Positions 45,549 to 53,668 of a DNA stretch of 64,000 bases are shown here, in pieces. The DNA comes from Agarilytica rhodophyticola (GTDB taxonomy: Bacteria; Pseudomonadota; Gammaproteobacteria; Pseudomonadales; Cellvibrionaceae), in assembly GCF_002157225.2 (NCBI RefSeq), contig NZ_CP020038.1:3626501-3690500 (forward strand). Direction: 5' to 3'. The notes beneath the pieces were generated by a model that saw only the letters and a list, made by a program, of their open reading frames with translations, made no database searches and had not been told where the DNA came from. The position numbers and the translations under genes were made by a program. The stretch's first letter is position 1. Each line of letters starts with the position of its first letter.

Positions 45549-45772
45549 TCCCTAAAGCCTTTCGTTTGCATGATATCCATGTCTGGCGTAATGATTTGTA
45601 TAGTTACCCGCAGTAAAAATGTATTTTGATCAGATCAAAGGGCTTGAAGGTTTTGCCATAACGCAGTGCTTAAAGCGCTATTTTGCAATGTTTACAAAAA
45701 GTAGTAAAAAAAGCCATAGCAAATGATGAGATAGAAACTATGGCCTGAAAACACAGGTATGTTATCTAATTC

Positions 45773-46084
45773 TCACTCATTCAATTCTGGGCGATACGCC
45801 TGCTGAATATTCTTTTGCCTGATCAAGGAGCGATAGCCAAGTTCCGAGAGATAAAATGTGCTTTGGCGTTCATCATGAATATATAAATCCACAAGGTAGT
45901 CTGCATGTTTCAACGCAACTCCCAAACGAGCTCGCACATCAGCATACACTAAATAGGTTGCTTCATCGGAGTCATAGCAAAACCCATCAATAAATTTAGA
46001 ATGCTGCAAGCCTGGTAGGATACGTTCAATAGACACAGAAATAGGTGCTGTGCCAAATTGCTGTTGAGAATCGGTGTCTTTCAT
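45773..46084 (-). CDS. Hypothetical protein, 103 residues
   Basis: This is a mixed alpha/beta soluble protein with the central block 'SDEATYLVYADVRARLGVALKHADYLVDLYIHDERQ' spread over residues 38-74 and no membrane or secretion signal. It is not recognised. It could form a unit with the 51-residue frame just upstream on the same strand (46121-46276). Confidence 0.55.
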   Translation of the reverse strand: MKDTDSQQQFGTAPISVSIERILPGLQHSKFIDGFCYDSDEATYLVYADVRARLGVALKHADYLVDLYIHDERQSTFYLSELGYRSLIRQKNIQQAYRPELNE

Positions 46085-46120
46085 AGTCGGATATCAATTT
46101 GCAAAAAGAATTAAAGAAAG

Positions 46121-46276
46121 TTACTTTACTTTAAGTGGCGCATTTGGAGTTATTTGTTCGCTCAAATAATCATTTGCATGCGCTTTATATGGTTTTACCG
46201 TAATTTTTGTATGCTTTTTTGCCTCACATTCAAGAACTTTGCATACAATTTTAAACAGCCACGTTTGAATAGACAC
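46121..46276 (-). CDS. Possible 51-residue basic protein
   Basis: The GTG-initiated frame encodes a basic, Cys-containing N-terminal half (VSIQTWLFKIVCKVLECEA) and a basic tail ending PLKVK. There is no good ribosome site. It lies 37 bp upstream of the 103-residue gene on the same strand. It may be a fragment of a decayed gene. Confidence 0.25.
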   Translation of the reverse strand: MSIQTWLFKIVCKVLECEAKKHTKITVKPYKAHANDYLSEQITPNAPLKVK

Positions 46277-46711
46277 GCCAAACCAAGTATTAATTGCGAT
46301 GACTGAAACAGAATGTGGACGGTACGTGAGACCGGAGAATTACGGGAGGTTTAATTGATCATATCCAAATTACTATTGTAAGGTTTATATTTTAAATGGC
46401 TGCTATTTCCACATGACAATCCTTGGTAATTTGATGCACTCATTTTACCAGAAACGAAAGCTCGGTATGAGCTAATACTGGGCTTGTGAAAAAATTACGG
46501 AACTTAAATACACAAAATAAGTGTCTGATAAAATAACCCCTCAGTCATTCTCCCACTGTCATAATCTAGACTATTAAAAAGCCTATACCTTTGTGAGTTG
46601 CCGTCGTGATAGGAGCAGTCTTAAGCAGTATAGATTTGCGCACCTAATCGAGACTGAAATAAATATTAAATGCTTCTTATGCACCTTCAAACACATATTT
46701 TATTTAATTTT
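46277..46711. other. Gene-poor stretch
   Basis: This 435-bp AT-rich sequence has no convincing gene, repeat or terminator on either strand. A plus-strand frame starting at 46593 overlaps the end of the minus-strand gene and has poor coding character. Confidence 0.4.
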
Positions 46712-47380
46712 TCAATTCCAGGTGCGCTTTTTTGGTAGAGGGTCTCCTTCAATGTTATCAAGAAAAACTAACCCTCTCTCTAACTTAAAAGTCCACTTTC
46801 TATAATTTATACATCCTGAAGGGCAATCTCCCCACCCGACAACAACAACATACTCAGACAAAGAGCTATTTGATTTTATATGGTATTGCCAGTTAGAGCC
46901 AATTAGAAAACAATTTAAAACAGAATGTACACCTTCAATATTTTCGTATAGAGCGACAAGCTTTCTTGTATTATAAATACCGTCAAAAGAAATCGTAGTT
47001 ACCTTAAGATCCGAATAGTCTTCATCAAAATGCTCTACATCGGATATTTTTAATTTTTTATTGATGTCATATATGGCCTTTGAGCTAGTAGCTTTAAGTT
47101 TCTTCATACCACTTTTAGATAAGTATAAGCTTATGCAGTTTTTATGCATGCTAGTACTCTTGAAGAAATTTGAAGCTTCAGGAAAAATTTTGACCATATC
47201 ATGTAGATGACCACTAATTTTTTGTGCAACATCCTTAGGTGGCAATAGTTCTCCTGATATATCGGCTGCTAAATATAACGAAATATCATCAATGCCTGTT
47301 AACATTTTTCTATCCGCACCATACACTTTGCCAATATCTATAAATTGAACAACTATTATAAATAGAAATAATTTCTTCAT
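46712..47380 (-). CDS. Putative secreted protein, unrecognised
   Basis: The 222-residue protein has a clear signal peptide (MKKLFLFIIVVQFIDIGKVYGA, cut near residue 22). The mature part has four Cys, including a C-P-S-G-C near residue 193, and is strand-rich in its second half. No family is recognised. It is low G+C and lies next to the AHH/Imm11 pair, in a region with features of acquired DNA. Confidence 0.65.
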   Translation of the reverse strand: MKKLFLFIIVVQFIDIGKVYGADRKMLTGIDDISLYLAADISGELLPPKDVAQKISGHLHDMVKIFPEASNFFKSTSMHKNCISLYLSKSGMKKLKATSSKAIYDINKKLKISDVEHFDEDYSDLKVTTISFDGIYNTRKLVALYENIEGVHSVLNCFLIGSNWQYHIKSNSSLSEYVVVVGWGDCPSGCINYRKWTFKLERGLVFLDNIEGDPLPKKRTWN

Positions 47381-47612
47381 ACTCTATACCAATAAATGTA
47401 ATTTAAAACAGCCATAGTTTTTGATCCGTACATATACCATTTTAGTATATATCCTTTATTCTATAGCTTTAGACAGGGAGCACAAAATAAGCTATTCACG
47501 CCAATAAATAACGCTTAATGACAATTTTTTGAAACTGTCACCATCAACACAAATAACCTATTTATAGCGCTATAGAATGCTAGGTTTTCATAGCCCTAGG
47601 ATAACAATAAGT

Positions 47613-48065
47613 ATGTTCCCGGATATTAAACCCTCATTTAGTCATGTAGAGAGATTGCTCGCAGAATTTGCCAAGAAAGATAAGCCAACAGCGGCGGACT
47701 TTGCGGCTATCGGCACACTTGGAGAGATGTATGACAAGCTCGACCAATATCGTATAGATGCTATGAACATGAGCACAGAGCAACTCAAGGTAGAAAAGCA
47801 TAAATCAGGACGTTTGGCCGAGCATATGACAAAGGCCTGTGATCCGCGACCTTCTTCTCGGTGTGATTGTCATGCGATGATCTCAGGGGGAATGAAAAAA
47901 GCTATTCAGGTGCGTGCCGTTCTAGCTTGGTTGAAAGTACGTATTGATGATCCGATCAATGGATGCTGGTTGCCTCGAGATTGGGAAGACCGTTTGTATA
48001 TGCCTAATCATTTGCGTAGTGCCGTGCCTCATTGCCGTATTCATCACGGACGTTATTATGACTGA
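47613..48065 (+). CDS. Second AHH-family nuclease, cut short by an in-frame TGA
   Basis: Starting at the ATG at 47613 the protein has 150 residues (an upstream ATG at 47577 would add 12). It shows a variant AHH block, C-D-C-H-A-M-I-S-G-G (H87), then VRIDDPINGCWLPRD and the second pair H140 and H144 in PHCRIHHGRYYD. The frame stops at TGA 48063-48065, but the same frame then reads LDSRINFIMIKNIDQLVNG to a TAA at 48156-48158, which fits the C-terminal helix of AHH nucleases. A Trp codon there may have become TGA. The toxin is thus probably shortened. The immunity gene follows 121 bp downstream. Confidence 0.82.
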   Translation: MFPDIKPSFSHVERLLAEFAKKDKPTAADFAAIGTLGEMYDKLDQYRIDAMNMSTEQLKVEKHKSGRLAEHMTKACDPRPSSRCDCHAMISGGMKKAIQVRAVLAWLKVRIDDPINGCWLPRDWEDRLYMPNHLRSAVPHCRIHHGRYYD

Positions 48066-48186
48066 CTAGATAGTCGTATCAATTTTATAATGATAAAAAA
48101 TATTGATCAATTAGTTAATGGTAAGAAGGTTACTACAAAGCGGGAATGTACCCCCTAATATTATGCCACGAACAGGACGATAAATA

Positions 48187-48789
48187 ATGTTATATACCTT
48201 AATCAGTGCTTATGATGATTATCTGGGGCTTCGTTTTGATGATGAGCAGATAATACGGGTTATCGGCGATATTACTGATGATACGTTAGACAAACGTATT
48301 GATGTTAACGGTCTGCCACGTAGCTATAAAGGCGTTATAGATGAGCTTTTGAACTTTTCATTTCCAGTGATGGAAAAAGCTGACAAAAATAAAAATATGC
48401 CTGATTTAGAGGTACATTTAGGGCGCTTATTTTTAAGTGAAAAAGCTTATCAGGTACTAAAACCGGTTATTGAAAATGACGGGGAATTTTTACCTGTAAC
48501 CTATGAGAATGGGCAAGGCTACTTTTATATTCCCTTACAAGTTGCGGCGGTTGATCCTAATCTAACCCGTAAAAATGAGTGGGACGAAATCGTCAACCTT
48601 GGCTTTAATGAGGATCAGGTTAAAGATTACGCATTATTTCGTACAGAATATAATGGCTATATGAGGCTTTATGCTCAAGAATCGGTTAAAAATATTATTG
48701 AGAGTGAAAAGCTCACAGGGCTTTATATCACGAACGACCTCGCTAATATTTTTCCTGAAGATCGAGGTTCAGTTGCTCAAATAAATTAA
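48187..48789 (+). CDS. Second Imm11/DUF1629-like immunity protein
   Basis: The 200-residue acidic protein matches the 180-residue Imm11-like protein at 12849-13391 in layout: N-terminal strands, 'LFLSEKAYQVLKPVI', 'EFLPVTYENGQGYFYIP', and a C-terminal 'QESVKNIIESEKLTGL' helix. An AGGACG ribosome site lies before the ATG. It is the likely protector against the AHH nuclease upstream and appears intact even though that nuclease frame is interrupted. Confidence 0.72.
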   Translation: MLYTLISAYDDYLGLRFDDEQIIRVIGDITDDTLDKRIDVNGLPRSYKGVIDELLNFSFPVMEKADKNKNMPDLEVHLGRLFLSEKAYQVLKPVIENDGEFLPVTYENGQGYFYIPLQVAAVDPNLTRKNEWDEIVNLGFNEDQVKDYALFRTEYNGYMRLYAQESVKNIIESEKLTGLYITNDLANIFPEDRGSVAQIN

Positions 48790-49059
48790 GTGCGATCATT
48801 TTTAACTGCGCCTAGCTATCTTAACAATAGTCGAAAAGAGCAATTATTTTCGCCACTATTTTCACCACTAAGGGCGTTTCCTTAGCCGTTTTCCATTGGT
48901 GAAACAATGGTCAGGGTTGAACAGCGACACGACGTTCAAAAATAGTCGCTAATGACTGAATATCATTTTTCATTTCCGAATTAGCAACACGGTTAAGTCT
49001 ATTTCTCTCTTGTGTTACCATATCTTTATACTGCTGTCTACACTTCGAACAACCTCAAG
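48790..49059. other. Intergenic region before the decayed MITE copy
   Basis: This is 270 bp without a supportable gene. It contains no clear hairpin and leads into the degraded MITE copy. Confidence 0.35.
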
Positions 49060-49145
49060 TGGCGTGTTGTAGGTACGACCCATAGGCTGGGCGTATTTTT
49101 CCCGTATTGGGCGTTACTAATTGATTTTTGGAATGATAGGCCTAA
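49060..49145 (-). mobile_element. Decayed, truncated copy of the MITE-like element
   Basis: TGGCGTGTTGTAGGTACGAC and the following GGCTGGGCGTATTTTT match the reverse complement of 2244-2310 with a few changes. The sequence then degenerates and ends TAGGCCTAAC, resembling the 20-bp terminal repeat. The other half is absent. As with the intact copy, its end touches a gene stop codon (the DeoR gene at 49142). Confidence 0.6.
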
Positions 49146-49900
49146 CCAGAGAAAATAAGGTTAACACCAGCATCCGCTAGCCATTGGACATCTTGTTTGG
49201 GATATTGCATATCAATAATGACACTGCTTATTTCAGCTGTTGGTAGAACTAAATAAGAGGAAGCTACACCTATTTTTTCATCTGAGGCCATCACCACGGT
49301 TTCTGCTGCATGGCGGCTTAAGGCTTTTTTCATATAGGCTTCTTCAAGGTCGCCGGTGGTGAAGCCGTGGTCAGGATGAATCCCCGTGACGCCCATAAAA
49401 AATACATCCGCATGAATATGCGCCAGCGATTCTAATGCTCTGGCTCCTATTGAGACCATGGAATGCTTAAAGAGCCGACCACCAATAAGCTCCACTGCTA
49501 TATTTTCATGGTCAATAAGTTCAACAGCAACACTGGGAGAGTGGGTAACAATTGTTGCAGACAAGTCTTTAGGTAAATGCCTCACTAGTTGCACTGCCGT
49601 GGTTCCACCATCGATCATTACCACCTGCCCACTTTTGATGAGTTGCGCAGCTGTGCGGCCTATATGTATTTTTTGCTGATGAGAAATTTCTGTCCGAGTA
49701 ACAAAATCAGCTACAGCAGGAGAAGAGGGCAAGGCACCACCGTGAACTCTTTGTAATAAACCTAACTTGGCAAGCTCTCGCAAATCTCGCCGAATTGTGT
49801 CTTCTGAAATAGTAAATAACTCAGCCAACTCTTTGGCAACAATGCGGCCATCTCGTTTAAGTAAGGCCAAAATTTTTTGTTTACGTTGTTCTGTCAGCAT
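49142..49900 (-). CDS. DeoR-family transcriptional regulator
   Basis: The roughly 252-residue regulator has an N-terminal DeoR HTH (MLTEQRKQKILALLKRDGRI, then 'ELFTISEDTIRRDLREL'), a sugar-phosphate-binding DeoRC domain with 'VMIDGGTTAVQLVRHLP' and the 'GVTGIHPDHGFTTGDLEEAYMKKAL' block. AAAGGA before 49900 supports this start. An in-frame ATG at 49951 would add a Lys-rich stretch made by a 12-bp tandem repeat. It is divergent from the NudK-like gene, with three TGCACGA repeats between them, so it probably represses that gene. Confidence 0.92.
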   Translation of the reverse strand: MLTEQRKQKILALLKRDGRIVAKELAELFTISEDTIRRDLRELAKLGLLQRVHGGALPSSPAVADFVTRTEISHQQKIHIGRTAAQLIKSGQVVMIDGGTTAVQLVRHLPKDLSATIVTHSPSVAVELIDHENIAVELIGGRLFKHSMVSIGARALESLAHIHADVFFMGVTGIHPDHGFTTGDLEEAYMKKALSRHAAETVVMASDEKIGVASSYLVLPTAEISSVIIDMQYPKQDVQWLADAGVNLIFSG

Positions 49901-49908
49901 GGACTGTC

Positions 49909-49944
49909 CTTTCTTTATATCTTTCTTTATATCTTTCTTTATGC
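49909..49944. repeat. 12-bp tandem repeat (2 perfect, 1 partial unit)
   Basis: CTTTCTTTATAT is repeated at 49909-49920 and 49921-49932, with a partial third unit to 49944. It lies just upstream of the DeoR start and, if translated from 49951, would encode IKKD repeats. Unit number could vary by slippage. Confidence 0.6.
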
Positions 49945-49993
49945 CTTGCATTGCCCTAAATAAATGGCGGTCATAGTGAATACTACTTGATTA

Positions 49994-50051
49994 TGCACGA
50001 AAATACATGATATTTTATATTTATGCACGATATTTCATAGGCTTTGCACGA
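49994..50051. promoter_or_regulatory. Three TGCACGA direct repeats, candidate DeoR operator
   Basis: TGCACGA occurs at 49994-50000, 50024-50030 and 50045-50051 (starts 30 and 21 bp apart); the first two share TTATGCACGA. They lie between the divergent DeoR and NudK-like genes. DeoR-family repressors often bind direct repeats at helical spacing. Confidence 0.6.
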
Positions 50052-50061
50052 GGTTTTAAGT

Positions 50062-50652
50062 ATGAAGGGGTCGAATAGAGTCAAAATTCGTAAAACAGAA
50101 GTTTTATCTGACGATTGGTATACCTTAAAAAAAACCACTTTTGACTATTTAAGGCGTGATGGAACATGGCAGACCCAATCTCGTGAAACCTATGATCGTG
50201 GCAATGGCGCCACTATCTTGTTATACAACCTTCAGATGCAAAGCGTTATCTTGATTAAGCAGTTTCGCTATCCTTCCTATGTCAATGGCAATTGCGACGG
50301 ATTATTAATTGAGGCACCTGCAGGCTTACTAGAAGCCGATAGTCCTGAACAGAGTATTCGTAAAGAAGTGGCCGAAGAAACGGGTTTCCATATTGAACCG
50401 CCACAAAAAGTGTTGGAGGCATATATGAGCCCAGGTTCGGTGACGGAAAAATTGTATTTTTTTATCGCTCCCTACACTCATCATCAACGTAAAAATGAAG
50501 GTGGTGGCCAAAAGGAAGAAGGAGAAGATATTGAAGTACTAGAATTATCTTTTTCTCAGGCAATGCAGCTTATCCAAGACGGTAGTATAAAAGATGGAAA
50601 AACTATTATGTTATTGCAATATGCCGCTTTATATATTTTTAGTGAGAAATGA
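50062..50652 (+). CDS. Nudix hydrolase, NudK/GDP-mannose pyrophosphatase type
   Basis: The roughly 196-residue protein has the NudK features 'RETYDRGNGATILLYN', 'IKQFRYPSYVNGN', 'LIEAPAGLLEAD' and the Nudix box G-x5-E-x7-REVxEExG read as SIRKEVAEETGF. It splits nucleoside-diphosphate sugars, for example GDP-mannose. The ATG at 50062 has GAGG eight bases upstream; an in-frame TTG at 50044 is less likely. It is divergent from a DeoR regulator, which suggests control by a sugar phosphate. Confidence 0.9.
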   Translation: MKGSNRVKIRKTEVLSDDWYTLKKTTFDYLRRDGTWQTQSRETYDRGNGATILLYNLQMQSVILIKQFRYPSYVNGNCDGLLIEAPAGLLEADSPEQSIRKEVAEETGFHIEPPQKVLEAYMSPGSVTEKLYFFIAPYTHHQRKNEGGGQKEEGEDIEVLELSFSQAMQLIQDGSIKDGKTIMLLQYAALYIFSEK

Positions 50653-51077
50653 TCGATTGCTTTTTAAAAGCTAGACCAGTGCAAATATCTACCGTTTAAT
50701 AAAAACTAAATAGCGCAGACTATATACCAAAGCAAGTACAAGTCTTTTAATTTAGTTTGTCCGATCACTCGCGCATTATCCCAATAATATTGATTCTCGA
50801 CCCTTACACAATAGCCTATTAAATCTTAGGGCCTGCTAAGAGGTATCAATGTTTTTTTAAGAAGCATTTTCATACAAAGCCCTGACGCATAAAAAGCCAT
50901 CCATTGAACCTGTCGCTTTTTGTCCGCGCAACGTCATTTTATGTCCTTCTTTCGCTACCACCACAGACGTATAGTGGCGACCATGGTTATTACAAAAGAT
51001 TGTTCTTAATTTACGAATCAATCTTTTAAATTCAAAAAATTTAAATTCAAACAATTAACTATGCGGAGGAGAAATTC
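50653..51077. other. Intergenic region with a weak minus-strand frame
   Basis: This 425-bp gap holds a 65-codon minus-strand frame (50857-51054) with an AT-rich repetitive start and no ribosome site, which I do not accept as a gene. TAGGGCCTG at 50827 resembles the outermost 9 bases of the MITE end, but the match ends there. The RND operon promoter must lie near the right side. Confidence 0.4.
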
Positions 51078-52559
51078 TTGTCTAGTGTCATCACTGAAGC
51101 CGAAAAGCGCAGCAACCTTAGCGTAAAGGGACTATATAAGACGCTTTTAATCGGCTCTTTATCTTTACTTTGTGCCTGCTCCGTCACGCTAGGCCCTGAT
51201 TATAAAGCGCCAGAAATAGAGAATATTAATGATCAATGGCGTCTTTCTGTTACCCAACAATTGGATGAAAATAATTCCCCCATGCATTCATGGTGGACAT
51301 TATTGCAAGACGACACACTCAACGGGCTAATTGAAAGAGCGCATCACAATAATCTTGATCTTAATCTTGCTGTATCTCGCATCACTGAAAATAGAGCAGC
51401 GTTAGGTATCGCCAACAGTGCCCGGGTTCCAGACTTATCTGCCTCCGGTAATGTCATTCGACAAAAGGGCAGTGATAGCACTTCTTTTTTCCCCGGACGC
51501 ATTGATACCTTGCGTCAAGTAGGCGTGGAAAGTTCCTGGGAAATCGATTTGTGGGGACGAGTTAGGCGCTCGGTGGAATCGGCTTCTGCAAGTTATCAAG
51601 CCTCAGTGGAAGACTTGCGCGATATTTTGGTGATTACCTATGCCGATATCGGTGCAAGCTATATACAACTGCGCACCTTGCAAACACGCCTTCGTTTGGC
51701 CAAAGAAAATGTCAGACTACAACAAGAAACGCTCGCCATTGTTTACGCTAGAAATAAAGCGGAATTGGCACCGGACCTTGAGGTTCGCCAGGCGGAATTA
51801 AATTTGGCTGTGACCGAATCGTTTGTTCCTACTATCGAGGCTGAAATATCTAAAACTATTTATCGCATCAGTGTACTGGTTGGTGAAACTCCCAACGCCC
51901 TCTATGCTGAACTATCTGCGCCGGTAGCTTTGCCAGCAGTGCCTGAAGCCATAGCGATGAGTTTGCCTGCTGATGTCATTCGTCAGCGTCCTGATATTCG
52001 CCGTGCGGAGCGTTTATTAGCGGCACAGACAGCTCAGATCGGCGTTGCTAAAGCCGATCTCTATCCGAACTTCTTTCTTTCTGGAAGTTTCAGCTTCGGT
52101 GCCCTCAATGGCGAATTATTTACCCAACAGAACCGCGACTGGAACATTGGTCCTTTTTTCTCATGGAATTTATTTAATGCCGGTCGCGTGCGAAACTCGA
52201 TTAAAGTGCAAGAAGCTCGCACAGAACAAGCACTTATTTCCTACGAAAAAAATGTCTTGTCTGCGCTGCAAGATGTTGAAGAATCCATTGTTAACTTCTC
52301 AACCGAAGAGCAGCGCCTAAAGTCTCTCGATAGGAGTGTCATAGCTGCTAGGCAAGCGAATGAATTAGTCAAAGTTTTATACCGTCAAGGGCTTACTGAT
52401 TTTCAAAACGTGCTAGATACACAGCGCTCTCTATTTTCTCAAGAAGATAGTGTCGCTACGAGTCAGGGCACTGTATTAATAAATTTAATCTCCGTTTATC
52501 GGGCATTTGGTGGTGGCTGGGCTGCCTTTGATGAATCTGCTGCGAAGGAGCCTAAATAA
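51078..52559 (+). CDS. RND efflux outer-membrane channel (OprM/NodT family lipoprotein)
   Basis: The 493-residue protein starts at a TTG supported by GGAGGAG six bases upstream. It is a lipoprotein with a lipobox ending L-C-A-C34, followed by 'GPDYKAPEI'. TolC-like repeats hold 'WEIDLWGRVRRSVESASASYQAS', 'RQRPDIRRAERLLAAQTAQIGVA' blocks and a second helical repeat. It opens the operon, with its stop overlapping the adaptor start (TAATG). Confidence 0.94.
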   Translation: MSSVITEAEKRSNLSVKGLYKTLLIGSLSLLCACSVTLGPDYKAPEIENINDQWRLSVTQQLDENNSPMHSWWTLLQDDTLNGLIERAHHNNLDLNLAVSRITENRAALGIANSARVPDLSASGNVIRQKGSDSTSFFPGRIDTLRQVGVESSWEIDLWGRVRRSVESASASYQASVEDLRDILVITYADIGASYIQLRTLQTRLRLAKENVRLQQETLAIVYARNKAELAPDLEVRQAELNLAVTESFVPTIEAEISKTIYRISVLVGETPNALYAELSAPVALPAVPEAIAMSLPADVIRQRPDIRRAERLLAAQTAQIGVAKADLYPNFFLSGSFSFGALNGELFTQQNRDWNIGPFFSWNLFNAGRVRNSIKVQEARTEQALISYEKNVLSALQDVEESIVNFSTEEQRLKSLDRSVIAARQANELVKVLYRQGLTDFQNVLDTQRSLFSQEDSVATSQGTVLINLISVYRAFGGGWAAFDESAAKEPK

Positions 52560-53632
52560 TGATCAATAAATTATTTTTATTCGCCTGTTTACCTTTGTTT
52601 TTTGCTGCCTGTTCAGAAAAAACTGTTGAACAAGAACCATCGCGACCACGACCTGTAAAAATTATGCAAGTAGGCGCAGGTGATGCTCGTGGTGTATTAG
52701 AACTTCCAGGCAGTGTCTATGCTGCCAGAGAAACTCAAGTGGCCTTTGAAGTATCAGGCCGAATAATAGAAATCTTAGTAGAAGAAGGTGATCAGGTAAT
52801 TGCAGGCGCCGTTATAGCCAAGCTCGATCCTAGAGACTTTGAAGCCGCCCGCGATAGTGCGCTGGCGCGCAGAAATTCTGCCAGGGCTGATTACAGCCGC
52901 TATGTGGATGCTAATAAAGCCAATGCGGTCACACGCCAGAGCGTGGATTTGGCAAAACGTAATTTGGATGTTGCTGAAGCGGATTTAAAAACGGCACTAA
53001 AAGCATTGGAAGATACCGTATTAAAAGCGCCTTACGATGGCCGTATAGCCATGAAAACGGTGGAAGAGTTTTCCAATATCCAAGCTAAACAAAGTGTAGT
53101 AACGATTCATGATGAGTCTAGTTTAGAAGTGCGCGTTAATATTGCCGAGCGAGACTGGGTAGCCGCGCCACCTAATTTAAGTGCTGCACATGCAACTGAA
53201 TTACTTGCGCCATCGGTGGAACTCTCAGCTTTACCAGGAAGGCTTTTTGACGCCCAAGCTAAATCTTATTCCACTGCGGTCGATCCGATTACTCGTACTT
53301 ATGAGGCCAGCTTTTCTTTTGAAGCACCAAAAGATCGAGCGATAAGCCCAGGTATGACAGCCAAGGTACGTATTCGTAGGCCATCAACATTAATTGAAGG
53401 CACAGATAAAATTTATATTCCTGCAAGCGCTGTTTTTAGTAAAAGTGACGGTCAACCCAGTGTTTGGCTGATCGATGAAAATAATCGCACGGTAAAACAA
53501 AGTGTCACTTTGGGACCTGTAGTAGGGGGCCAAGTAAGCCTTTCAGACGGCCTTCAGCCAGGGGCAAAAATTGCCACCAGTGGTGTTCATACCATTACAG
53601 AAGGCATGCATGTTCGCCCTTTAAATCCTTAA
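52559..53632 (+). CDS. RND efflux periplasmic adaptor (membrane-fusion) lipoprotein
   Basis: The 357-residue protein has a lipobox F-A-A-C18, biotinyl-lipoyl halves ('VAFEVSGRIIEILVEEGDQV' and 'LKAPYDGRIAMKTVE'), a helical hairpin between them, and beta-barrel and membrane-proximal domains. It bridges the pump and channel. It shares one base with the channel gene stop and precedes the pump by 36 bp. Confidence 0.95.
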   Translation: MINKLFLFACLPLFFAACSEKTVEQEPSRPRPVKIMQVGAGDARGVLELPGSVYAARETQVAFEVSGRIIEILVEEGDQVIAGAVIAKLDPRDFEAARDSALARRNSARADYSRYVDANKANAVTRQSVDLAKRNLDVAEADLKTALKALEDTVLKAPYDGRIAMKTVEEFSNIQAKQSVVTIHDESSLEVRVNIAERDWVAAPPNLSAAHATELLAPSVELSALPGRLFDAQAKSYSTAVDPITRTYEASFSFEAPKDRAISPGMTAKVRIRRPSTLIEGTDKIYIPASAVFSKSDGQPSVWLIDENNRTVKQSVTLGPVVGGQVSLSDGLQPGAKIATSGVHTITEGMHVRPLNP

Positions 53633-53668
53633 CGCCAATATGTTGCAAAACATTAATAAAGAGAGGAA

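Noticed and set aside
46593-46805. 70-codon plus-strand frame
   Set aside because: It overlaps the end of a better-supported secreted-protein gene on the other strand and has no ribosome site.
50827-50835. TAGGGCCTG as a third MITE end
   Set aside because: Only nine bases match the terminal repeat, the next bases differ and no second end is near.
50857-51054. 65-codon minus-strand frame before the RND operon
   Set aside because: No ribosome site, repetitive AT-rich start and no recognisable domain; it overlaps the likely RND promoter.
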